Shown here piece by piece: positions 1 through 12,705 of a stretch of 64,000 bases of DNA (its first letter is position 1; the number at the start of each line of letters is the position of its first letter). Where the stretch lies: the NCBI RefSeq assembly GCF_028769735.1, contig NC_088170.1, forward strand, positions 48,517,585-48,581,584, given 5' to 3'. The position numbers and the translations under genes were made by a program. This DNA is from Zonotrichia leucophrys gambelii. Taxonomy: Eukaryota > Chordata > Aves > Passeriformes > Passerellidae. The notes below the pieces were generated by a model. It searched no databases. It was given only the letters and a program-made list of their open reading frames with translations, and was not told the DNA's origin.

Positions 1-2666
1 TCTTCCTTGCAAGACCTTAAGTAACAGAGGACCCTTTAACCTGGTTATGTTAGGAAAAGCTCCCGAGACCCATGACTGACTCAAAGGCAACATGACACAT
101 ATTTGAAGGATACTATCAGCACAGCAGCACTTTGACGTCATTCTCATGTACAGTGATAGTCCTTGATCAAAATAATTCTTCTCTAGATAAAACAAACACA
201 GGAAAAGAAAATAAGAGATTTACACAGATTTTCTAAGGTCACTGAGGAAGACTGGTAAAGACCTTGGAAAAAGACTTCATTAGTCATTACCCCATCCTTC
301 CTTTCTGATTATGACTTTCTGCTGATAAAGTCCTGCTCTAAATTGAATTATGAGTTAATTAGTTTTCAGAAGGCTGGGTGAGAAGCTGCAGCCTACTAAT
401 TTGAAATAGAGCTCTTAAACAGAGCATATTAATGACAATACAGAAAGAAAGAAGGAATAAAGATTTTAAATAACAGCCAAGAGTCTTTGAAATTTCTTTT
501 TTCAAAAAGACTAGCAACTTACAAATGAAGACATGTACCTAGCTTCCAAAGCAACAGGAACTAAGAGAGACCAGTCATAGTTTTTGTTTGCTGTTTCACA
601 GCAGGGCTAATAAAGAGAAGCATGAAATACTTTATCCAAACCCACAGCAGGATTGTCATTGATAATTAATAGTGACAATTATTAAGATAATTTCATTAAT
701 TTTAAGATAATTTCATAGTGTCAATTGATATTTGACACTGTGAAAGGGGTTGCAAGGATATCATTAACTTAAAAAAAAGTTTGATGCAAACCACTGCTCA
801 ATTCACACAAGTGTTACAAAAAGATAATGTGTGCTTTACTTCGTTGCTGATATAAATGGTGAAGTTGAGGATCAATTATATCTTAATATTGACAGGAGCA
901 TCTTGGTCTGAACTGCAAATAGTTTCTTATTGATGCTCTGAGAGATCAGGCAAGAGGAGAGTTCAGAGCTGGAAGCAGATCTCCCAGGTATTGCCTGGGA
1001 GTAAAAGCTTTCAGTGGAGTTCAAGGGACTCATATCTTGCATGAAAACAAATTTCTGCTGGACCCTGACTTGTGCCTTTAGGATGTATGCAAATGACTAA
1101 GAATCCACACTCATTTTTCAAATTCAGAGCAAAGCACTATATCAGCAGGGGGGCTCCTGCTTTTAACAGCTTGATGAAAATGTTTCTACTGAAGCAGTCT
1201 TTTCGCAGAAAATGATGGCTTTGGTTAATTTTCCAAGGCCTGTTTTTCATGTTCCATTGATTTTTCTATGAAAAATGAAAACCTGAAAGACAAAACACTT
1301 CTCTGAACCTCAAAATTTTATGTTTGGAAATAAAATCAGGTGTCTTTTGAGTTTCATTATCCCTTGTCTTTTCTTGAAATGCTGTCCTGAGAACACCTTC
1401 ACTAGTGCATTGTTGTCAGGAACTTCAGTGATCAACATTATTTACCAGTAGGTAGATCACCAGAAAAAGGATAAATGGAAAAACTGGACAAAAAAGAAAA
1501 TTAATTATTACCTGCAAAATTAAATAATAAGCCACTGAAAAACTCTCACAGATTATTTGTGTGCATGTGTCTGTGTATGCTTCTTTTGAAAATGTGACTA
1601 GCTGTACTTATACCCAACTAGCTATAAAGATCATTATCTATATCTATCACTATCATTACCACTATCCTATGTAGCCACCTAATGTACTGGGCACCCAGCT
1701 ATTCAAATATGCATGATTTACAGTGGTGATGCAAACTTCTATAAAGAATACTTAAATCACAGAAACTAAAGAAACACTCTTCCCCAGACAACTTGGGAAA
1801 TTTCATCCACTGCAGAGTCAAGCCAGATAATGGTGCCATACCCCGCTTATAACAGATCTAGCTCCTTGGAAAAATATTAGCTGTGTGTCTATCCATCAAA
1901 TGAATCACTCCGTCCTACAGAAGCCTTCCAAAACCAATGGGCTTCTCTGGGGTTTGTGCCAGCTTCTAAGAGCTGCCTGGTCCCCAGTGCCACTGATACC
2001 CCATGAGGCACTGCAATCACTACTTGCAGGGTTCCATCAGCAACTGAGGATCCCTCAGGACTTCATAAAGAAGAGTCCCTTGGATGGGATCCCCTTTCCC
2101 CTCTTGGATCATAAGCATGATGCTTCTGTTTGCATCCCTTGCCTGCACCTCTGATGGCTCCACTTTTACCAACAGTCAGATTATCTATCTGAGGCATCAG
2201 ATAGAGAAGAGATACAGCAAGAGAAAAGATAAACAGGGCAAATAACATCTGCACAATCCACTTTGTCCTAAAAGAAAGTGTCTGACTTTTCACTCCCACT
2301 TCAACAGTCCATCATTTTGTTTCCCCAAGCCCCAGGGATGTCACCTTGATAGGAAAGGGGTCTCATGCAACCCTCCTAGTAGGTGTTGTTGCTATGTCTG
2401 TGCTGTGCCCTCAAGGCTCAGTTCTGGAGCTCCTCTGAGACCTGAGCTGTGCAGAAGAAGGGCAGACCTCTCAGCTGGATTTGTGTCAATAGGATCTGCT
2501 CATGAGGACCTATCAGATACAAGTCTACTTTTGAGCCTGACACACCAGGTTTGGGGTTTAAAGGGTGTTGATATAGGGACAGGCAGGAGTTACAGGCCCA
2601 CTCTGTCATGCAAGAAGAGCTCAAAGTTTTAGGGTGTTCCACTAGGAAGCCTCCAAAAATTTTGTT
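1..2666. other. AT-rich intergenic DNA, no gene seen
   Basis: Only short reading frames occur here, none with a recognisable protein or with flanking splice signals. I see no tandem repeat or clear transposable element. It is read as intergenic sequence upstream of LSM8; old degraded repeats could be present but are not recognisable by eye. Confidence 0.6.
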
Positions 2667-2671
2667 GAAAG

Positions 2672-3036
2672 TGTCGATGCAGGGGTCCCCCTGATGCAGG
2701 TGTGATTAGTACTGACTCCAAGATGCAGAAGACTGAACCATTGCTTTATTCTTCTATACTATATTCATCCTATATTTTTAAGAAACCCATAACACCTTCC
2801 AGCCTGTCCGATACAGCTTTGACCTCATTGGTCAACCAACCAAAACACCACCACCCTTTGGTAAACAAATCTCCATAACACATTCCACATTTGCCCAGCA
2901 ATAGGTGCAGCAAGTGGAGATAAGAATTGTTCTAATTCTTTCTCTGAGCTTTCTCACAGCTTCTCATAGCCTTCCCCAGGGAAAAAGCCTGGGAAGGCCT
3001 GTACCTGCTCTCTGTGGCCTGAGAGCTGCTGTCACA
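2672..3036 (-). mobile_element. Solo LTR of an endogenous retrovirus (ERVL-like), minus orientation
   Basis: Read on the minus strand, the 365-bp unit begins with TG and ends with CA. It has an AATAAA polyadenylation signal at 2745-2750, where an LTR R region would end. It is flanked by a perfect 5-bp direct repeat, GAAAG, at 2667-2671 and 3037-3041, which is a target-site duplication. No gag, pol or env remnant adjoins it, so it is a solo LTR left by recombination. A 5-bp duplication is typical of ERVL-type elements; the exact family is inferred. The intact duplication and ends suggest a fairly recent insertion. Confidence 0.85.
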
Positions 3037-3041
3037 GAAAG

Positions 3042-5740
3042 TCTTATTTTTTCTTAAGCTTAATGCACAATTCTTGCTGGAGGAAACCCCTTTAGTATAT
3101 CAACATGCTGTATGCCTCATGAAGCCTGTTTACAGACTTGTAAAGCAAAGAATATTGCTTAAGTGTAACAAAAGTGTTATCGTAGCTATGTGCACTTGTG
3201 GGATGAAATTAGAGGGAAAAGGCTCCAGGTTGAGGGCACAATAACTTGGCAATTGAGATGTTATGCACGGCATCCTTTAAATAATGAGTCAAATGCTAAA
3301 GGCTTTATTATAAACACTGTATTTCCTTTGAAGCAGTGTTTAGAATAAAATACCAGCTGGTAATGTAGGATTTTTCCAACTATTTGTATACAATTTTCTT
3401 TTTGAAATACAAGAAAAAAAGGAAACAAAGGTTTCCTGATGAGAACAAACTGAAATACAAGAACTTCTGCAGGGAACTGAAGGAGTAACAGGATTAAAAG
3501 CAAAAAATACATGCATCCCACAGACTCCCTTCTTGCCTCTGAGGCCTCTCATTCAAGCACTGACCAGGACCACTGTGGCTTTGTTTACGGCATCTAACAA
3601 GCTCTAAGCCTCTGGCTGTAGGACTGCATTATGTAGCTCTTAAAGCACTTTTGGAAGCTCTAGGGAACAATAAAATAGGAATCAAATTCAGCTTTTTCAT
3701 GTTTGTCAGCACTCCATCTATACTGTTATTGTAGAGGTAAATGTATCTGTAGGCATGGATAGATGTGTGCATATATATATGTATGTAGTATGAAATATAG
3801 TAGAAATATCTTATTTATGTATAACAGAATTGCTAAGATCTGTCATTTATTTACATTAGAGAACTCCAGACAATTTAAGAAGGACATGTGATGTGATGCT
3901 TGTATATTCTTGTTTTATAAAAATTATCAACTATATATATATACTTAAAAGTTACATTTAACAGTCATTCATAGCATCTTAGCTTAAATGAAATAGCCTC
4001 TTTTCCATATTTAAGGTTTTTGGGGAAGTTTTTAAGAATTTGAGGAAGCTAAGTAATTTTTAGGCTTTATTTTAGTACCAGTAGAGCTAGTAATTTCTTA
4101 TCAACCTTAGCATCTGGAGGACTGAAGTCCCAAAATTCAGATGGCTTACAGCTGTCAGCTTGCCCTCTAGTGGTATTTCTTTAAAGACACCACTGATGAA
4201 GAAAACAGATGGACAACAGTATTTTAAATTTATGAAAAACATAAATTGACTTATGTTGCTGCTGGAGAAGAAAATAGCTATAAAAAAGGCCTAACTATTC
4301 TAATTTCCCCTAGCACAGTAGGCAAAATAAAGCTGCTACGCAAACTCTGAAAACTTCACACAAGTTTGAAATTGTAGGTTGGACAACTCAGGTAGCTTGA
4401 TTTATTTCATTGTTACACAATACCTCCGGTTTTTTCAACTTCTCCGGTATTTCATTGTCCTTCATCCCTGCTAAGAATATACTACCATTTCATTTCCTGG
4501 GTAGGGGCTATGGACTTGTTGGATTACTAAATATCATGTAGTTTAGCAATGACTGAGAGCAAAAGTTTAAAAAACCATCTTGATTGCAGGAATTTCTGCC
4601 TTTGATTTTGTGCAGGTAACTCTCTGGCTTGCTTACAGTATCCATAGAGGCTTAAATTCAAAACCTCCAGTAGAGTGGAAAAGACAGAGTTCTTCCCAGG
4701 CTGATGGGGGAAGAGGTGGCCAGGTACTCATAAAGAACTTCTTAGTCAGGCTGACCTGAAGCTGATTCACAGCAAACAAAAGGGATGCAGCATTAATCTA
4801 ATTTATTTCTTACATCACTGCTGCAGTATGTTAAATGCATATTCTTTTATGGTCTCTACTTGCACTGTTCTGCAGGTAAAAACCAAACCAGGCTGGAGGC
4901 AAAATCAAGAGAAGGACAAGTTGTTCATAGGCACAGAAGACACTAGCCTATAGCCACCTAGGAGTTAAATATCTTTCTTAAGCCTTGTCACATGTTTCTA
5001 CCTGGTTTTACACTAGAGTAGCATGATCAGGCAGGGTTTTGGAGAGCTGATCTAACTGCAGCCCAACCCAGCACAAGAGCAGATAATTTCTTTATAACTA
5101 AATCAAGTCTTCAATTCAGGTAAATCACAGGATTGATTTAAGAGAGGGAAGAGCTTCCCTGAAAATCCAGACTTTAAACAGCTTCATCTGCAAAGCTGCT
5201 TACTGCAAAATCTAGCAGGCCTGTGAGAACTAAACTTGCAAGTATCTACTGGCATAAGGTATTCTCACTTTTATAGATTGAACTTAAGATAATTAGAGTC
5301 TGATATTGACAGTGTACTAAGCATACATGCTTAGCAATTCTCAAGCTGGCAACTTAAACCCATTGAGCAATTCCTTAAAATACTTTTACAGTTTTGTCTG
5401 TATGCCAGAGTATGCACTTTATATATATGTGGATGTACATGCATGCCTATTTTATGCATGAGGTATACATGTAGGTATTATATATGATATAGACAGATAG
5501 ATATTTAAAGAGAGAGATAGATGACCAATTTGTCATGGTCAAAGACACTTCAGTTGTTAGAAAGCTTACTTTTGTTTCGAAGTAATGGCAGGATAGTTAA
5601 AACATTTTCAAGGACCTGTCCCACAGTGAAGATGGGACTACTAATATAAATGGAGAAGAACAGTCCCCAGCATAAGCATTTGCCACCTGGCAGTCTAGCC
5701 ACTGACTTGATCACGAAGTTTCTTGCTCATACTCTGACCT
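3042..5740. other. Intergenic DNA, no gene seen
   Basis: AT-rich sequence with short (TA)n/(TATG)n runs near 3772-3786 and 3933-3944. No reading frame here resembles a known protein. The only notable short site is the CTCF-like core listed separately. Confidence 0.55.
4161..4173 (-). promoter_or_regulatory. CTCF-like binding core
   Basis: The plus strand reads TGCCCTCTAGTGG, so the minus strand reads CCACTAGAGGGCA. This fits the published vertebrate CTCF core consensus (CCASYAGRKGGC) at every position. A 13-bp match can occur by chance, so occupancy is inferred. Confidence 0.5.
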
Positions 5741-5750
5741 AACTTGAGCA

Positions 5751-5831
5751 GCACTAGTACTACTTAAGTAGTACTGGTAGTATTTAAGTACTACTAAGTA
5801 GTACTAGTAATAGTACTTAAGTACTACTGCT
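5751..5831. repeat. Nested palindrome cluster built on AGTACT/TTAAG
   Basis: Three perfect inverted repeats lie within about 80 bp: a 20-bp palindrome at 5756-5775 (AGTACTACTTAAGTAGTACT), a 19-bp odd palindrome at 5787-5805 centred on an A, and a 14-bp palindrome at 5812-5825 (AGTACTTAAGTACT). The outer arms are also roughly inverted copies of one another. The block can fold into one large or several small hairpins. No gene or mobile-element end adjoins it. Confidence 0.85.
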
Positions 5832-8800
5832 AAGAGTCAGGAAGTTATCATGCAGTTATCTACAGGCTCTGAATTACAAATATTCTTGAACATACAAATG
5901 TAGACACAATTATATATTAACAAAGAAAGAAAAGGAAGGAATGGAAGTACTGTGCCTAACATGTGAGAAGCAAAAAGGAGATCTGTCAAAGTCTGGGGTT
6001 ATGCATAGCTGACTTTAAAAGGCACCCTACAGATGGATGGGTCCTCTCTGCAATGAGCTGAATTTCATCGAAAGTGCTTAATATGCTTCCTTTTACCTGA
6101 ACTGGTACTGTAGGACCACCTCAATGCCAGGAGGACACTGGCACAGTCACTTTGGTCAGATGGAGCTCAAAGCTCCATGAGTTCAGTGACTCTGAAGGGG
6201 AAAGCCCACACAAAACGGAATAATGGTCTTGCTTGGTCTTTGCTGTAGAACAGAAAGGGCAGCAGACTTTATTACTTACCACCTAGCATTTGGCTTGATT
6301 TAAAACTGAGAAGACACCACTGGTCAATCTCATGTCCTGGCCTGAGAGGTGGAGACACATCTAACCTTTGGCAAAGTGAAGTCTTCAGAGACCTTTGTTT
6401 CAATTTTGAGGGCTGTGTTTCTATGGGTAGAAGTACCCATTATATAGCACAGAAACACAGAATATATGATTACTGTGTGCCAAATCTGTGGTGAGAGGGT
6501 GGGAAGTGTTCATCTGCATATGCTGTAAGAGTTCATTAAACACAGTAAAATGCCTGCAAAATTTGCATAATGAAAAGTCACCATTTCATTTTCTCCTCTC
6601 CATTTAACACAGACAGAGAACACCAAACATATCTCAGCAGTCATCATATTAAAGGATTCTGTTAATAATGGTACCTGGTAACACTTCAGTGGGGCGCGGC
6701 TTTAGCCTTGTGCTTGTCAGCTGCTCTCAGGTCCTTAATTCCAGAAACCAAAAAAATATGCTCCTAAACTAGAAGAAAATTTCTTTCAAGATTTTATGCA
6801 AAAAATCTTCACCACTATGTTTGTTTTATATAACTTATGCACTTGTAGAGTCACGTAAATGCAAGAGAAAATATCAGAACAGCAACCCTCAAAATCACTG
6901 TGGAAAAAAATTCAATTGTCAAGAAGCAGGATTTCATTAACAGCATCATATGATAAAGCTTTGCCTCCTGTTTGGGTGATCTCAGGTTACCTGCCATTTA
7001 ACATTTGAACTCTGTCAGGAAACCAACAGTCATTCATATTTTCACTAAGTTACTTCCTCCAAGACAAGTCCTTAAGTGATTTGCCTTCTCCTGCTTGTAT
7101 TTGCAATATATAATGTATTTGAAGTATATCATTATTTTAAACCAGAAAGAACCAGATGCATCCAGTCATCTTGGATTTCAGTGAAAATTACTCAGATTGA
7201 AAGGGATGCATTATTGTAACTCAGTCCTGTTTATATGCTCCAAAATATCAGCCATTGTGGGTGGCGGGGGAACCTCCACCATCATGCTGATTTGTTCTGT
7301 TACTACATGTTCTTTGAGATTATCAACAGCCTGCAAAATGAATTTGCCATATGTCTATACTCAGCCATTCTCCATTTGGTTGAATGGACAATTCCTATTT
7401 TATAGAGATCTGGATTTTACTCTCTTGAATCATGCTGAATGGAGAGACTTAGTACCCAAGTAAACTCAGTGATCTAAAGCCAAGCAGGACAATTACGATC
7501 ATCTGTCTGACCTTCTGCACCACATAAAATTCTATGTAGTCGTAGCTCAGTCAATTTGTGTTTGAGTCAGGCTATTTTAGGAAGCTATCTGCCCTTTTAG
7601 TCAGCTGCAGAGAGCCTGAAAGTAAGGGGCAGAGCATCAAACATTTTTCTAAAGGAACTGGAACAAGCAGAAGACATAGCGATGCAGTCTCACCCATAGA
7701 AAATTATATTTTTAGCAATGCTGAGAGAAATCAGAGTTTTTGCGATATTGGATCAGGTTTAGAATATATCCTTAGCTACTGTGCAATGCTGCTGAAGAAT
7801 TTCAAGTTCTCTGTGTATCCTCTTCTTTTGTCTCCTGCAGTTACACGAAGACATAACATTTTCTATAAAGTAATGACAGGTCCAAAAATGTTTGGCATAT
7901 CAATTGAGGGCATTCAGATCAACTGCCTGCAGGAATACTTCTGGTTCCTTCACTAATTTCTTGGGGAGCAGACTCCCTACAGTCACTGTGAATACTTTTT
8001 GTAAAGTACTTCCTGTAACAATGTTACAGGATACACCACATTAACTCTTATTTCCTACCAGATAAGAAAAGCAGTAGCCAAATACGATTGACCAGATCTT
8101 AAACACCACCACAGTAGGAAGTCCAGGTTCTGGCACTTTTTCTCAGGGTTTTGTGGCTATCTTTGATGAGATGAGGATCTCCTTTTCTTTCATTTTTTCC
8201 TCTTTTCTTGTACCACATCCATCACTGAATGCAATGCAGAATTAGTTTCTTCTGTCAAATCAGGAGATTATCAGAGTCTGCCACAGACAACTATTGTCAT
8301 TGTGCAATCCCTCCTGGTCACCATGGTGCTAAGACCTGCTTCACTCCAGTCAATGTTATCACTAGTCTATTTTCAAGGCAAGTAGTATTCTCTTTTATGA
8401 CATAAGATTCTCTTTGGTTCCACACTCATGAACTTCCTTAGGCATCAATATTAACTGAATGACAATGCCTGCTCTTGACCCCACAAACTGCTCACAATGT
8501 GCTGCAAAGCCTTTCAGGAACCTCCACCTAGAACAACAGAGATGTGCACTGCAGGCTGCACCTTGGTATGGGCCATGGCCTATGAGAACAGTGTGTGCTA
8601 TTTAATGGTGCAAGGCTTACCTTCAATCTTCTCTCTGCCCACCATACAAGGGTGAGCCAGTTAGAGGGAAAAGCTGCACCAGCAGAGCTTCCTCATGGCT
8701 GCTGGGGGAGCCAGGGGCAGGGGAAGAGAGATGGTATTTCACTAGGGGAAGCTACATGCACACCAAGTACAGAAGCAACGATCCACCGGAGAGGGGAAAT

Positions 8801-11800
8801 GGCACCTGTAATACAGGAAACTTGTGGGAGGAGGCGTGTGGTTGCAAGGACTTGGTTAAGGAGGGATATGAATAAGCAAGGAAAAGCCAGGCATGAGATT
8901 CTGGATGTGAAAAGTAGGACATTGCACATTTGGTTTGACTGGAGTGGAAGTCATTTCTGAGGGGAAGAGGGACAGAAAGCATTTTGGCAGAGAGGTGGAA
9001 CATAGAGAGTGAAGATCTGGCACAGACCAAAGCATAAGTCCATCTAAACTACCACAGCAAGGAAACTTGGGAATTGCTACTTTAATGAAATGACCAAAAA
9101 GTAAGAATGACCTCTAATCTTAGTTTAAATATTGATTCAATGTATTGCCCTCAGCAAGGAATTGGTTAGATAGAATTAATTAGATCTATCTACCTATTTC
9201 AAAGCACTGCTGCAAGGACTAATTAGTCATTGTTTGCAGATTTCTTTGAAGATGAAAATGCAAAACTGAATAATGAAATGAAATCATTAATCATAAAGTT
9301 ATGTGACTTTGATGTTTTCAAAAAATACATAAATTAATACCATAACATCTACTTCCATTTCATTCTTAGGCATATTTGTAATCCTGGATAAGAATTAATA
9401 GTGCCTGTAAAACATTACTACACAGTGGTAACATGAATGAATTCCATTTTAAAAATAAGGCAAGATTAAATTAAAAAGTTTAAAGCCATAAGACTTAGGT
9501 TCATATATAAAGCTTCCTGTTGATATTCAAAGACTTAGTGAATCTGCTGTTTTAAACTATTGTTTCATCTATAGAAATCAAATTTCTGGTTGCTTTCCAA
9601 CAGTCAGGAATTGTAGCTGATATTCCTCACAATAGCAGTGAAACCCCACTGAAGAAAAGGGATTACTGATATACATGTGATAAGGATTACAGTCTAGCCT
9701 TGGAGTTGTGCCTCCTGGGGTGACATGACAGCCAATGTGCACACATCTCACTGTCTTCTCCTGGACAAGCTTGGGCCACAGCACACAGGGAAGGGTGACA
9801 GGTTTTCTCCATCTTTGAATGAACTGAAAGACAGTGACACTGTTTGGCACACAGCTTCAGAAAGTATCAACTATGAAAGACCTACTAAGTCAAGAGATGC
9901 TGCACAATTTCATGTCATCATCTCAGGCTAGATGAGGTAATACCTTTGACAGAATCATATCTTTGACATTCAGTGAGGTTTTTTCGGGTTCTGCACACCT
10001 ATTCACACAAGCATAACAAGTTCCTGTGTTTTTTCACCATGGTATCACAGTTCTATCATTGTGATATCACACTGAGTCACTTCATACCTATGAAGTCACA
10101 GTTTCTGCTGATATTTGAATTTTTCAACATAAATTACTCTGAAACCCTGGAAAGCTGCTTTGGGAAGTTTCTACGCTAGACTTGTTACCAAAGAAATTTT
10201 ACTTTTTTATAAGGGAACTTTATGAAATGTTTCTGAAAGGGCACACCAGCTTCTCCCCAGTTTGCTTCACTGTAGGTGTTACTTAGCATTCATATAACTA
10301 CAATGACACACCAAGTTTTGTTTTGAATTGGCTGTTTTCCAAACAGCCAGTGTTTTTGTGCACTGGTTTATTGAAGTTGACAGGCAGGAAGAAGTGAAAG
10401 GGAGTGTTAAGATTCCTTCAGGGTCCAATCATTCTACCTAACTTTTCACATCTTCTGGTATCCATACCACCCCCCCAGAGGACCCATCTGCTGGTAGGAA
10501 ATTATGCCTAGGGCACTATACTTCTCACTTAACATTGCTGAATAGAAACAGAAGTTACCAAAATGACTGAACACAAACAAAAGATGACTGTTTTTACTTA
10601 CCTGTCTTTAGATCACATGCAGCCAGCTTCCTTTATTAAGTCAAACCAGTGCCTTGACCACGAAGCTCAGAATTACGTCCTTATTTAATTCCATTGTATC
10701 CTATGGAAGCAAGTCTAAAGAAGATCTCAGCCAGAGACAAAGTACTTCCTCCTTGCCTTGGGACCTGTAGGGATTAACTCTCACCTCTACTCTTTTGTTT
10801 TGTCCTTCTCACCTTCACCTTGACTCTTGCTCTCCATCAAGAAAGTTATTGATTCTTAATTTATTCAGGAGATAACATCAGTACTCACTCCTCCCAAATC
10901 TTCATTGCTTTCACCTCATCAAACACATCTTCGTAACACAATCGTGTCCTGTTTGTATTTCAAGACTTTCAGAAAGTCTTGAAATGTGTTTTAAAAATCA
11001 CTGCCAGGCAGATTCTTGGAACAAAATTTTCTTAACCAATGGCAATGTGCTGTTTTTCCATACCAAATGCATTTTGGATATTAACAATATCATGAGCTTT
11101 ACGAAAAGATCCCCATTATTTATGAAAGTGCTATTCAAACAACACTGCTCATTTAGTCTAAGTAATCACAGCTCCTAGAGTGAAATTGGGAAGTCATGTT
11201 ATACAACATCTGAATTAGATGAGACCATATACATGTAAGAACTCTGCAATTTAATAGCATGCTTGCATTTCTAACAGTGATAATGCTTCCGAGGTACAGA
11301 ATAGAAATCAGACTCAAATCATCATGGGTACGTACGTGAACATAATGAACACTGAGTATGTTCTTTGAGAAATAAACATAACATCCTCTTGCCAAAAAAT
11401 AGCAACGCTTTTTAAAATTATTTCCTCTTTAACACAGCCCATTTTCCATGTGCAGAACAGATCATCTCCTGTTTAAATACCACAATCGTGACTACAAAAT
11501 ACCAGAGTCAGCCAATACTAAAAACACTTACATGCTGTATATGTTCATAATAAAGAGCAAAAACACGAAAGCACTTGCAAAAACAGATTGTGCACATTAT
11601 CTTCAGGGCAGCAGAGACGTGCACAGTGACAGCCTTATCTTGCTGCTGATTTAATTTGCAGTGGCCTTCTTTGCCTAAGAATGGTACCTGCCCCATCACT
11701 TATTTGACATTAAGAAATCGCAAACCATTTTGAAAGATGTATAAAGACCCTAAAATGTCATGCCAGTATCACCAGGAATGGCAATGAATATTCTTTCCAT

Positions 11801-12212
11801 TATAATTATTATTTCTTTCAGATGCCTGTTATTATCTTTTTGTTTGTTTAACTATTTAAAGTCACACAAGTAGGTGAAGCAGATGATAGTCACTTACATC
11901 ACACATAGCATCCATATTCCACTCTGAAACTTCTCTTTGAGGCTGAAAGAGGATGAAGGTGATTAGCAAAGTCCTGAAGTCTCTGGAAAGAACATGAGAA
12001 GGGGCAAGATGGGAAATGATCTTACATATTCTGTATCAAATTACATGTTGAGGGAGAAGCAGAAGATCCTTCCTCAAAAGACCACAAGGGTGTTGTAAAA
12101 TAAACTACTAGAAATTGCCTAGAACATAGTTCAGAAATCTGGTTTGTTTTCTATGGGTAGAACAGAGCAGCCCTAGGCAAATTATTTGCTTTGCATTCTC
12201 TCTGTAAAATAC
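5832..12212. other. Intergenic DNA, no gene seen
   Basis: The longest stop-free stretches (for example 7558-7956 and 8595-8960) lack splice context and any recognisable domain and look like chance frames. No clear repeat was recognised. Confidence 0.5.
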
Positions 12213-12213
12213 T

Positions 12214-12300
12214 ATAGAATAAAACAGAATAGATTATTTTCAGGTGGAAGGGAGTTTTAATGATCATGTAGTCTGTCTAACTACTCCTGGGCCAAACAAA
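12214..12300 (-). mobile_element. CR1 LINE 3'-end fragment, minus orientation
   Basis: The plus strand reads as the reverse complement of a CR1 3' end: an ATAGAAT/ACAGAAT microsatellite-like start, then CAGGTGGAAGGGAG, then TGATCATGTAGTCTGTCTAAC. CR1 3' ends carry this 'pair of short repeats plus TTGGA...' pattern. It is short and diverged. Confidence 0.6.
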
Positions 12301-12465
12301 AGTTAAGGCTTAAAAATGGAGACATTACCACCTTCTTCCCTTTCTCTTGACTATTCACTATGCAAAGTACTCGTAGCCAGAACTTTCTCTCTCTTTTCAC
12401 ATACCTATGTAGAGAGTTTACTGTTGTCATCATATTGTAAAGCTCTCCTACCTTCTTGGTGATTT

Positions 12466-12705
12466 CTCATAGGCATCTCCTCACAGCACTGACTCCTCCT
12501 TCTTCACAGCCCCACCAACAAACTCCATCTCTCTCCTCACCCAGCGACCCCACTCTTTTGTAGCACTCATCTTGGACACAGCTGTGGCCCGTTAAGGGCA
12601 GGCCTGCTCCTAATCTTTGGTGATTGGTACAGCTGCAACTCCTCAGGGGTGAGACTGCCTTCTGCATTATTTTTATTTTCTTACATTCTATCCCTCCACA
12701 GTTTA
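12466..12705 (-). repeat. Possible degraded LTR or other interspersed repeat
   Basis: The region from 12466 to 12705 is more GC-rich than its surroundings. On the minus strand it has an LTR-like TATA-type stretch (GCTACAAAAGAG, near 12553-12564). No paired ends or target-site duplication were found. The call rests on resemblance to avian LTR sequence and is weak. Confidence 0.3.

Noticed and set aside
7558..7956. Open frame of 132 codons, plus strand
   Set aside because: No recognisable domain, no splice partner, ordinary AT-rich composition; probably chance.
8595..8960. Open frame of 121 codons, plus strand
   Set aside because: Overlapping frames exist on the other strand and nothing resembles a known protein.
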